A stretch of DNA of 64,000 nucleotides from assembly GCA_965223435.1 (NCBI GenBank), contig CBDCWQ010000013.1:21350-85349 (forward strand). The letters are read 5' to 3'. Each line of letters starts with the position of its first letter. The first letter of the stretch is position 1. This stretch comes from CBDCWQ01 sp965223435. Its GTDB lineage: Bacteria > Myxococcota > Kuafuiibacteriia > Kuafuiibacteriales > Kuafuiibacteriaceae. This document shows, piece after piece, positions 1-9,000 of the stretch. The position numbers and the translations under genes were made by a program. Below the pieces are notes generated by a model, which was given only the letters and a program-made list of their open reading frames with translations, did not search any database and was not told where the DNA came from.

Positions 1-81
1 TCGATGTAGCATAATGTGTGCCATCCCGTTTTGGACACCGGGCGCTCTGAATCTAGGACGGAATCGTCAACGAACGGCTGT

Positions 82-97
82 CGCGTGACGTCACGCG
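82..97. repeat. 16-bp perfect palindrome downstream of the first giant gene
   Basis: CGCGTGACGTCACGCG is a perfect 16-bp palindrome lying 20 bases beyond the stop codon of the minus-strand giant gene. No T-tract follows on either strand, so it does not look like a classical terminator; an operator for a gene left of the window is possible. The rest of bases 1-116 shows no gene. Confidence 0.4.
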
Positions 98-116
98 TAT
101 CGCAACAGAGAGAGCC

Positions 117-3100
117 TTACATCTTCGAAAGAAAGCGGCGCCATTCGTAGTGATACTGAAAAAGGAGCTCGGAGCGAAGGTGATACCGATAGCTCCCCGG
201 TCTTCCCGTACGTTCGACGATTTTCGCGCGCAACAAGCGCTCGATCATCTGGCGAAAGGAGTCCCGCGATATGGGAAAGACCGTCTTGAACTCCACGTAG
301 CTGAGGGACGTGTATTCGATGAGCAAAGACACAAAGACTCGGAAGCGCTTCACACCGAGGACCGAAATCAAAGGTTCCCAATGTTCATTCAACCGTTCCG
401 CAAGCTCGATCTGCTCGATAAATGATGGTGCCTCTGAAGACAAGGCGGTCTCGATATCGGCGGCGCCCGACCAAAAGTAGTCGACTTCGGTTCGGTGGAG
501 CGCGTGTACGCGAGCCACGTCGAGAACGTAGTATGTTGTTTTTTCATCCTCGGATTCGGTTGACAGCCAACCGGACGACACCAGGTCCTCCAGAGCCCTG
601 CTTAGGGCACTCGAATCTCCTTTGATCTCTTTGTCCATTTGGGCCCGGGTGGCCCGATCGACTTGATACAGATGAGCCACAACCCTCCGCCGAGTTTGGG
701 TATTCCAAAGCTGACCTTGCTCCAGGATCTTGTCGATTTGCTCACCTCGCTTAGTCGAGAGCCCCACACCAGCGGTTGGGGGCTCGACCTGCGTGAGCTG
801 TGGAACCGCAGGAGGAACATGAAGTGATTGAGCCGAGTCAGACTCTACCGCGACCTTGGGGTTTGGGAGCACGACCCTGTCTCTGGGGTTCTTGGACGTT
901 CGCGACAGACTCGAATGGGTACGTTTGTAGAGGAAGCGATGGAGATCGAGATGATACTGAAAGAGAACCCAATCGTTGAGGTGATAGACGGACTCGACCG
1001 GCCGTTGCTCCCGCACCACCAGGCCCACCTCGACCATGCGCTCGAGGGTCGACCCGGAGCCCCTCGGGAACTCCAAGATCTTCGCCAACTCCCGGACACT
1101 CAAAGCCCCATACCGCTGGAGGACATACGCATGGGCCTGGACCACGGGGCTGTCAAGCACGCGGGCCAAGGGCCACCACGCCGTCTGGAGGCGCTCTTTG
1201 AGAACGTTGTGTTCAGCAACCGACGTCACCGGGTCTCCGAGCGCTTCTTCAAGCCCGGACGCTTCGCCCCAGAAACGCTGGACTTCGTTGTCGAAGATTT
1301 GATGGAGCTGAGCCACGTCGATGAGATACGAAGTGAACGGCGGCTTCCCTCGGGTAGAAACCAGCTCCGACTCCACGAGGGAAGACATCGCAGAATGGAA
1401 GCTCTGGTAGTGCACACCTTCGGGCCTGAGGTCTGTGGAGAGCAGTTCTTCGGGGTGGTACAAACGAAGCCAAGAAGCCCACATCAGCTCCCCACGCCCC
1501 CAAGGATAAGTCGAGTGACCCCTTTGGCTCATCAGACGTCGAACCAACTGCTGATCCTCCTTCGTAAGCTTCACGCCACTGGCAGGTCGCCTTCGCTGTT
1601 TGACCTTCGGCACCTGAACCACCACCGCCGACTCGAGGCCATCACGCCCCCCAACCACCGAGACTTTAGGACCTGGGCCTTCGGTCACAAAAAATGGCGC
1701 GTGGGGCTTCTTCTTGGTGCTACCGGTCCGACTTCCTTTGGAAGCCCCCGCCTCGAGGCCCTCGCCTCTTCCCAAGGCCACAAGATCCAGACGATTGAAG
1801 TCCCCCCGGATCACGAGCTCGACAAGGTAAAGAAAGGCCGCCCGCTGGCCTTCGGGAAGCGACTCCGCGTACGGCGCGATCTCCTTGAAGAACTTGTGGT
1901 TGTGCACAAATTCGTCAAGAATGTCGGAGCGAGGGCGTTCGCTCTTCAGTCGAAACACTGGCCACAGCGCATCCGATCCGGGCGTAAGCACGCCAAAACG
2001 ACCAAAGGGGAGCTCGAGGCCCAGCCAAGTGATTTGAATGAGGTAGATGGCGTGATCCTCAAAGGGAATCGGCGGGTTCGCCAGCGGTCTGTTGAGAACC
2101 GGGCCCTCGGGATAAATGGCGAGCTGACTTCGAATCTCGGCTTCGCTTCGCATGTGGCTTCCCGCGGGCTGCGTGACTACAGCCTCCGACGGGACCACCC
2201 CGACCCTCTCCCACAAAGCCTCAGACGGCACATCCGCAGAAACAAAGATGGTCTCAAGCCCGAGATCGACCTGTGCCGTGCTCAAATACAAGGCACTGTT
2301 GACCCCCACCATGGCACCGAGCGCCCACTCGCGCGGCAACCTTGCCACTTCATCGAACCACCGAACGACCCGGTTGCCATGCCTTGCGATCAACCGGGGT
2401 GGGGCGAGAAGCAAACCGGCACCAAACTCTGCGATCGCGTCCTCCGAGACGCCTGCCTCCGCGAATTTGCCGGTCAAGATCCCATCGACGGCGTGACGCA
2501 CCGCAAGCTGAAGATTTTCGACCGAAGGTGCAGGCGTAGGCGAATCGAATCCCAATGCCTGAGTGCGGAGCAAGGGTTCCGCGGGACGGTCCGTTTTGTG
2601 AAGGTGCTCATACACATCGATAAACCACAAGAGGGCCGTGCTGGAAGAAAGCTGGGCAGACAGGTTGTGGATGCGCTGGCTTGAGTACGGAAATCCGTAG
2701 TCGTAAACAAAGCTCTGCGCCCCGGCCCACAAAAGATGCGCCACCGTCCTCAGCCTCGCCGACGACGGGTGTTCCGGATAGGCTTCGGCGAAGTCGAGGA
2801 GGCCCAAGATAAGCCCCATCGTCGCTTCCAGATGGTACGACGATGCTTGCCGGTCACTGGGCGATATGTAGGGATCGTGAAAAGCATTTTGGAAGTAGTG
2901 AGCACCCAAATAGATTCGCGGCGGCAAACACGTTTGCTGCGCCGAATCACACGCGCCTTGGTCAAAATCCAACCCCTTGACAAAATGGCGTACCGTGTAC
3001 TCGAGACATGCTCGAAGACGATCGCGATAGAGCGTCCGGCCAAAAGACCTTTCGATTTCAAAGTCGCTGTAGTCCACGGCCATGGACAGCCAACTGCAGT

Positions 3101-5120
3101 TGTCGATGGCGGTATGCGGACTCTTCTCGAGCGAGAATCCATCGGGGCCTTCGGGATGGAGCTGCCCACCGGTCACGACCCGCCCCTCATCGTTCCACAG
3201 TCCGTGGAAGATCCCATCCCGCAAGCTGTTTCTCCATAAACCAAGCGCGCCCGGACTCAATGCCCCGGAAGCGGGAAGCCCAAGTTCATCCGCGTGATCG
3301 ATCGCATGGTTTAAGACACTCAAAACATCGATGTTGTGTTCGGTGACCACATTGCGGGCACGGACGGGTACCCGCATCGCGGACCAGACCTCCTCGCGTT
3401 CGATCGTTTTTGAGACCCATGCACGATTCCCTGAATCGGGCGAACCGCATCCGCCATGTCGGCACACCATAAGCTCAAAGGGGGCGAAGACGTCGTAACC
3501 GATGCCGTCGAGAACACTGTAGTACGACCACCGCTCACGCGCATCGTCCACGACCGCCTCGCCATCAGGACCGCGTAGCGCCCCGGGATCATCGGCATGT
3601 GCGAGACCGGTCACCGTCCACCCAGCGGTCACCAGGCTCACCAGTCTTCCATCTTGGAGATAAACATTCCGCCGGTGGTCTTGGAGCCCCGACAGCGCCG
3701 CCAGATAACATGCTCTCAGGTCTTCTCGCTCCCCGCTTGACTCCAGCGCAAACGAAGCCTCAGAGCTCAGAAAAAGACCAAGTCCATGGACCACCCAAGC
3801 CGTCGCACCGGTGACCAAACGCGCATCCTTCCACGGGTCCAAGGTGTTCCAAGAAAACGGCCAGCCCAGAATCTTGCTCCGGTCTCCATTCCACTGTGCG
3901 TGCGCGCAAAGGAACCGGGCGAGCCCTTGCGCCTCGTCACCCTTTTGGCTCCAGGGACGCGAGACTTGTGCCAAAGCAACCCCTTGCGTGTAGGCCCATA
4001 CCCGCTCAAACCCCGCAAGATACCGGGCATCTTCACTCGCCGCTTGAATCCACCCTGGCTCAGCTTCGGGAGGCCCCACACCCGATCCTTCGCCGTCCAG
4101 TCCGACCGGTTCGTACTCAACTTGGTAGTACATTGTTTGACCATCGCCGCCCTCGCTGAAACGCATGTGGCGCCCCCGCGCTTCAAGCGCCCGGCCATAA
4201 TTGCCAGAAGCATACCCCGCCACCAGCGTGCCTGAGTTTTCAAGTGCGCCCACGCCCGAATCAGCTGAACCGAAATCACCCGAATCAGCTGAACCGAAAC
4301 TACCCGAATCGGCTGAACTGAAATCACCCGAATCAGCTGAACTGAAATCACCCGAATCAGCTGAACCGAAATCACCCAAATCAGCTGAACCAAAATCATT
4401 CAAGGATGGGGAACCGGAGGACTCACTCGGAAGATCCGAGACCGTTTCATCAACCCAACCCACCTCCGCACCGAGCGCCAAAGACGAGACGCCGTCAAAC
4501 GAAGCCAAGTAGCCTCGGCCCGGCACAAGCGGAGCATCAGGCGAAAACGACACGTAGATCTGGGCATCAGAATCCCAACGGAGCAGCCGATCGGCCGGCT
4601 CACCCGCACGTTGCTCAGAAGCGCTCACGGCAAAAAACCACCACTTCGTTCCCACGGCGGCCTGTGAAAAAACAGAGCGCGAGGGCCAGGGACCTTCCAG
4701 CGCAAACCGCACGGCCTCGGCAGACCAAACCCAATAAAAATGGCCTTCATCCCATTCAGGAACCGCCAAGGGTGTCCATTCAGTGGCTGTCTCAGAACCC
4801 TCCACCAAAAACCAACGAAGCTTCGCTTCTTCCAAGGCATGGAGCCAGCGCGCTTCCGTCAGACCAACTTGTTCGACGCCCTCCACCGGAGTTGCCCGCG
4901 GTCCTGAACTGAACGACGCCGGGGATCCAAAGGGAAAATGAACGAGGGTCCACCCAGGCCCTACGCGGTACACCACACGACGCGTGGTTGACTCTCCCGG
5001 CGCTCCAGATTCAGACGCCCAACCCGCAAAGGAGAGAAGAAACGCCACCAAGAGACTGCCCACCAGTCGCCCGCAGCGGATGATCCTGTTTTTGTTCCAA
5101 GCAACTTCGAATACTGTCAA
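117..5120 (-). CDS. Giant exported protein: toroid glycosidase-like domain plus C-terminal winged-helix repeats
   Basis: The open frame extends to 5258, but I prefer TTG at 5120: GAGGT lies 7 bases upstream and the product then begins with a signal peptide (basic NKNRIIRCGR, then hydrophobic GSLLVAFLLSFAGWA). ATG at 5207 is the alternative. Order (numbered from 5258): a module with the motif GWTLVHFPF (about 95-270), an octapeptide repeat (about 285-335), an (alpha/alpha) toroid-like region (about 350-890) with TEHNIDVLSVLNH, AIDNCSW and YHLEAT motifs typical of six-hairpin glycosidases, an unrecognised module shared with the 4.5-kilo-residue neighbour (about 970-1155), then two copies of a 215-residue unit, each apparently two winged helices (about 1227-1455 and 1500-1713). 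Substrate is unknown. DNA-binding folds in an exported protein are odd; they may mediate protein contacts. Likely one transcript; no promoter motif recognised. Confidence 0.85.
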   Translation of the reverse strand: MTVFEVAWNKNRIIRCGRLVGSLLVAFLLSFAGWASESGAPGESTTRRVVYRVGPGWTLVHFPFGSPASFSSGPRATPVEGVEQVGLTEARWLHALEEAKLRWFLVEGSETATEWTPLAVPEWDEGHFYWVWSAEAVRFALEGPWPSRSVFSQAAVGTKWWFFAVSASEQRAGEPADRLLRWDSDAQIYVSFSPDAPLVPGRGYLASFDGVSSLALGAEVGWVDETVSDLPSESSGSPSLNDFGSADLGDFGSADSGDFSSADSGDFSSADSGSFGSADSGDFGSADSGVGALENSGTLVAGYASGNYGRALEARGRHMRFSEGGDGQTMYYQVEYEPVGLDGEGSGVGPPEAEPGWIQAASEDARYLAGFERVWAYTQGVALAQVSRPWSQKGDEAQGLARFLCAHAQWNGDRSKILGWPFSWNTLDPWKDARLVTGATAWVVHGLGLFLSSEASFALESSGEREDLRACYLAALSGLQDHRRNVYLQDGRLVSLVTAGWTVTGLAHADDPGALRGPDGEAVVDDARERWSYYSVLDGIGYDVFAPFELMVCRHGGCGSPDSGNRAWVSKTIEREEVWSAMRVPVRARNVVTEHNIDVLSVLNHAIDHADELGLPASGALSPGALGLWRNSLRDGIFHGLWNDEGRVVTGGQLHPEGPDGFSLEKSPHTAIDNCSWLSMAVDYSDFEIERSFGRTLYRDRLRACLEYTVRHFVKGLDFDQGACDSAQQTCLPPRIYLGAHYFQNAFHDPYISPSDRQASSYHLEATMGLILGLLDFAEAYPEHPSSARLRTVAHLLWAGAQSFVYDYGFPYSSQRIHNLSAQLSSSTALLWFIDVYEHLHKTDRPAEPLLRTQALGFDSPTPAPSVENLQLAVRHAVDGILTGKFAEAGVSEDAIAEFGAGLLLAPPRLIARHGNRVVRWFDEVARLPREWALGAMVGVNSALYLSTAQVDLGLETIFVSADVPSEALWERVGVVPSEAVVTQPAGSHMRSEAEIRSQLAIYPEGPVLNRPLANPPIPFEDHAIYLIQITWLGLELPFGRFGVLTPGSDALWPVFRLKSERPRSDILDEFVHNHKFFKEIAPYAESLPEGQRAAFLYLVELVIRGDFNRLDLVALGRGEGLEAGASKGSRTGSTKKKPHAPFFVTEGPGPKVSVVGGRDGLESAVVVQVPKVKQRRRPASGVKLTKEDQQLVRRLMSQRGHSTYPWGRGELMWASWLRLYHPEELLSTDLRPEGVHYQSFHSAMSSLVESELVSTRGKPPFTSYLIDVAQLHQIFDNEVQRFWGEASGLEEALGDPVTSVAEHNVLKERLQTAWWPLARVLDSPVVQAHAYVLQRYGALSVRELAKILEFPRGSGSTLERMVEVGLVVREQRPVESVYHLNDWVLFQYHLDLHRFLYKRTHSSLSRTSKNPRDRVVLPNPKVAVESDSAQSLHVPPAVPQLTQVEPPTAGVGLSTKRGEQIDKILEQGQLWNTQTRRRVVAHLYQVDRATRAQMDKEIKGDSSALSRALEDLVSSGWLSTESEDEKTTYYVLDVARVHALHRTEVDYFWSGAADIETALSSEAPSFIEQIELAERLNEHWEPLISVLGVKRFRVFVSLLIEYTSLSYVEFKTVFPISRDSFRQMIERLLRAKIVERTGRPGSYRYHLRSELLFQYHYEWRRFLSKM
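120..1580 (-). repeat. Duplicated C-terminal unit with predicted winged helices
   Basis: Two homologous units end the giant protein. Each opens with helices, then a wing-like stretch (SLVESELVSTRGKPPF in unit 1, DLVSSGWLSTESEDEKTTYY in unit 2), a LID/VLDVARVH strand-helix, a second HTH-like stretch (SVRELAKILEFPRGSGSTLE; SYVEFKTVFPISRDSFRQMI), and finishes with F-Q-Y-H-x3-HRFL or F-Q-Y-H-x3-RRFL. The repeated FQYH ending shows the duplication clearly. The winged-helix assignment is by pattern reading only. Confidence 0.6.
1790..2350 (-). repeat. Shared module X, copy 1
   Basis: A segment of about 185 residues runs from LPREWALGAMVG through GLETIFVSADVP, ITWLGLELPFGRFGVL, RSDILDEFVHNHKFFKE to LVELVIRGDFNR. 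Two further copies lie in the 4.5-kilo-residue protein (8570-9140 and 10640-11210). I do not recognise it as a named family. Confidence 0.7.
4257..4400 (-). repeat. Six 24-bp in-frame repeats coding an octapeptide
   Basis: Six tandem 24-bp units encode variants of G-D-F-G-S-A-D-S within the giant protein, between its N-terminal module and the toroid-like domain. Units differ at a few bases. It reads as an acidic, flexible linker, and copy number could vary by slippage. Confidence 0.85.
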
Positions 5121-5414
5121 CCGCCTTACCTCACCCCAAGCCCTAGCCATTCGGCCGTGGCCACGTAGCAGAAAGCCGCGGAATCTCGCAAGCGCGATTT
5201 CAGACATTTCATGGTTCTCGGCCGTCTCTGGCCGGAGCCTGGGCCATCGATCGGTCACCGTCGCGGCATTGTTGAGGATTTCGCCCCTTCACCGCTGCCG
5301 AGACACCCTCGGAACCACCCCGACCAGGTGACGAAGAAGCGCCCAGTAGGGTGTTGACAACCCCCTCCTAGAGCGCCCCTGGACGGGCCGCGGGCGCCAA
5401 GACTATGATGCGGC

Positions 5415-6008
5415 GTGTCTGACTTCGATCCGCCTATCCGATGCTCGGGCTGCCAGGGGCTGATGCAACAGATCAAACGTCGGGGCGTTGTCCTCGACCG
5501 TTGTGTGCCGTGCGAAAGGCTTTGGTTCGACCGCGACGAGCTGAAACGTTTCTTGGGCCGGGTGCCCAACTTTCCCGAGATGGGCCCCAACCTGAAAACA
5601 AAACAAAAACAGCTGACCGCCTGCCCCCGATGCGATAATGCGATGACCCCGATTCAGCCGAACCACATTCTGGTCTGTGCCCAAGACGGTATGCTTCTGA
5701 CAAGATCCGCCCTAGAGCTTCTCACGGGTGCGCAAAAACAAGCCATCACCAAGGAAGTATTCAGCGCAAGACTCGACCCGAATGCAGCGCAGGTTCGAGA
5801 ACGACGCATAGACATCGCAACCCAAGTTGGTGTTCATTCGGTGGAGGCCGCGTCTGAGGTTCTGCTCCATGGCGACGGTGTCACGGAAACGGTCGCCGAA
5901 GGCATCGCAATTGGAATTGCCAACACATCAGAACTTGCGGAAGGCGCGGTTGAAGTGGGCAGCAGCATTCTTGAAAGTGTATTTTCAGCCATCGCCGACG
6001 CGTTTTGA
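5415..6008 (+). CDS. Zinc-ribbon (TFIIB-type) domain protein
   Basis: 197 residues, GTG start (no in-frame ATG nearby upstream). The N-terminus carries a Cys4 zinc ribbon, C10-x2-C13 and C30-x2-C33, followed by LWFDRDEL, the layout of the bacterial zf-TFIIB family of small proteins. A second, incomplete ribbon follows: C70-x2-C73 and C88, where the expected fourth Cys is D91. The remainder (about 100-197) is alanine/glutamate-rich and amphipathic with GIAIGIANTSEL, without a clear membrane segment. The gene is flanked on both sides by minus-strand giant genes and stands alone. Function unknown; zinc binding is inferred from the Cys spacing. Confidence 0.8.
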   Translation: MSDFDPPIRCSGCQGLMQQIKRRGVVLDRCVPCERLWFDRDELKRFLGRVPNFPEMGPNLKTKQKQLTACPRCDNAMTPIQPNHILVCAQDGMLLTRSALELLTGAQKQAITKEVFSARLDPNAAQVRERRIDIATQVGVHSVEAASEVLLHGDGVTETVAEGIAIGIANTSELAEGAVEVGSSILESVFSAIADAF

Positions 6009-6085
6009 GCCTCAGTCGAATAGAGATCACCCACAGACATCCCTTGCGGAAAACTGTTGACGTTTCGACGCCGACGCCCCCCTCC

Positions 6086-9000
6086 TTAGTTGAAGCCTTG
6101 GAGGATCAGGTGCATTTTGAATGGGAACTCCGAGGGTAGGAGCACGATCAAAAACTTCTCGGCATCTTTTTGTGGGCTCTGGCCCGGGGGCGTACCGGCA
6201 CCGCTGATTTCCGCCGCGGGCAAATGGTGTTGGACAACCACCACCGGCTCCCACTTGAAGGGCGTTTCTCGAGACTCTTCTTGGTCCCATACGATACGGG
6301 TGTTGGGCAGCCATAGCTTGACTCTTTCTGGATCCAAGAAAAACGTAAAAACACCTTCGGTCGTCGAACCGATCACCTGCCTCGACAAACGCGGTCGCTC
6401 GCCCCCCAAAAGCGCCAACAGATGCTGGTCAGGCATGGTCTCAGGGCTCTTTGGGAACAGTGCAAAAAGAACCTTTTCGATGGTGTGAACCGCTTGGAGA
6501 AATGCGGTGGCGTCCTTTTTCTTCGTACGGGGGAGCTCTAGCCTCGGAGTCGTCTCCGGATCAACGTTCACCAGTGCGTGATCGATGCGGGACACCAGGA
6601 GGTTGATCGCACTTCGGAGCCTTTCGAACCACTGCCTTCGCGCGAGTGTCTCGATTTCCTCATCGATGTCTCCCGGGAGGTGAGCCGGCACACCCTGAAG
6701 AAGACGCGCTCGGTGGTCGGCGTGAAGCAGCCCCGAGAGGAGGTTATGGGCCAAATCCGGTTTCAGTTTGCGCTCCATTCTTGCTTCCTCGCGTTCGCCG
6801 TCCAAGGCCAGCCGGTGGGAAAGCTCAACCAGAAGTCGGCGCAGTTGCGGTCTTCGCTTGAGCACCGTCCAGAGCCAGAGGTCGGAAACGGTGGGGTTGG
6901 GTTTCGGGCGCAGGTTTTCGGGGATCTGGACGACCTTTCCGGAAGAGTCTCGGGGGATACCGCCGGGGTGCGCCTTATCGGCGACCCGAGTCCAATTTCG
7001 GTGGCCAAAACGTTCGGAGAAACGCCGGGTGAAGGTCTCCGTATCCGACGGAGGGCCATCATGGGCCAGAGCGTAAAGCGAATGAGGAAGTTTCATCCGG
7101 GTCCACACCTCAGGATCTGTTCCCACAAAAACGGCGAAAAATCCGTGGGCCTCAAAGTGCACTTCAACCAGGGGTAGACCAAGCCGCTCGGAGGTTTCGT
7201 AGAGCTCCTTGACCGGAATCGGAGACGCGCCGCTATAAAACCCTTCGACCCGCCACGTTCCGTCCTCACGAAGGACATCGTAGCCTTCAAGGAAGCCATA
7301 GTTGACGCTTCCTAAGGAGATATGACTCCGATCCTTTCGCACCAGCCGGACACGCCCGTCCGGCGGCGTCACGACGGGCACCCCATCGTTGGTACCGTAA
7401 ACCGCGAACGTCGTGGCGATGGTACGAATTGAGCTGCTCGTTGTACCCGCACCGCTCAAGACAAAAACCCCCTCCTCAAAGCTTTTCCACACTGCGGAAA
7501 GGCGAACCGGGAACACGGCGTAGGAACCATCTTTATGGACGATTTGTGCTAGGTTTTCCTGCACCTGCTCCGCTTCTCGCCCCAAAGCGGTCAAGCCCAC
7601 CGGCTTCACACCGCTGTAGTAGCCCGGAGCCCACCATTTTCCATCACCGTGTTTGGGGTCTGCTTTATCAAGAAAGGGCGTCGCCTCGCCCCGAAGGTCG
7701 TATAGGCTAGACTGACCGTCTGGGTTGTCTACTCTGATGAACGTCTGTCCCTCACCAAGGTAGTTGACAAGAGAGTCAGAAATCGACTTCGGAGTCCAAC
7801 CCTTTGCGAGCTGGGCCAACTCGATGTGGTAGAACTTTCGGGTCTTGAGCTCGTGAAGCGTCGGGGCCGCAAAAGGGAACACCGAATAAAAATCGCCCTG
7901 TGTGTGGTGGACCCGAATCAATCGTTGACCTAAGGAAGCAGCCATGGCCCGCAGCACATCATCAGAAAGCTTGGTCTTGCCGCTATAGTACCCGTCCGCC
8001 CATTGGGTGAGCCCTAGGTCTCCCGAAGGGTTCTCAAAAAATGGGAACCACTCGCCGCCACCCCTGGAGAAAAATCGAACGGCACCCGGCTTGTTCTTGG
8101 CCTTGAGGGCCAATTCGATCACCTTCACCCGCTCCGGCATGCCCGAATGCCTAAAGGTTTTCACCGCCAGGGCTCGCGAATCTCGTTCCGGTCCGAGATT
8201 GGTCAACAGAACATCACCATAACCGTGGGGCATCCGTTTTTCCGCTGCCTTCCAAGCCTCTTCGTGGTCCCAGAAGAACACGAGGGTGCCCTCTTCTTCG
8301 TTTTTTCCCTGGACTCGAACGAGTGTCGGCTTCTGCTCATAGGCCACTGCTCTATTGAACAGCGCATAGTCACGAACATGCTCTGTGCCTTCGTACAAAA
8401 ACGGCGTTTCATCGGACGCCTCCATGACCATGTTCCGGGGGCCAAGCAGCTCTTTCACCAAGTCCGGAACCTCGACCTTGGAATCAGAAACGGCCGAATC
8501 CTTGAAAAAGCGCGGGTACGTTTGAACTCCGCCCAAAGCCCCACGCACGCCGGTCGCGTAACGTTCCGCCCCGGCCCGATCAAAGTCGCCGCGGATAGCG
8601 AGTTCGACCAAAAACAACCAAGAGTCTCGAAAGGGCGCGGGCAACATCTCGCTGAGGCCTTCCGCCTTCTGCCACAAGAGGTGATGTTTAATAAACTCGG
8701 CGAGAATGTCGGCTCTCGATCGCTCGCTTCTCAGTACATACACATCCCACAAGCGGTTCTCGGTTTCGGCAAAAAAACCCACTTGTCCGGTCACGTCGGT
8801 TTCAAGCCCAACCCAATCGCTCCGAATATAGTAGATACGGGCATCATCGAAGCTCGGTTGTTTAACAAATGGCGCGTTTGTGGCAAAGAGTCCGCCGGTC
8901 AAAATGGGAACTGAACGCCGAATGTCTTCTTCATCTTTGAGATAGGTTCGGAGCGGCTCCGCCAAGACCGCATCTGAGGAAACCGTCCCCACGCGGCGCC

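Noticed and set aside
828..2684. 618-residue plus-strand open frame
   Set aside because: Antisense to the first giant gene; Arg/His/Pro-rich composition typical of a shadow frame and no domain.
5354..5409. TTGACA and TATGAT before the zinc-ribbon gene
   Set aside because: The boxes are 44 bases apart, not about 17.
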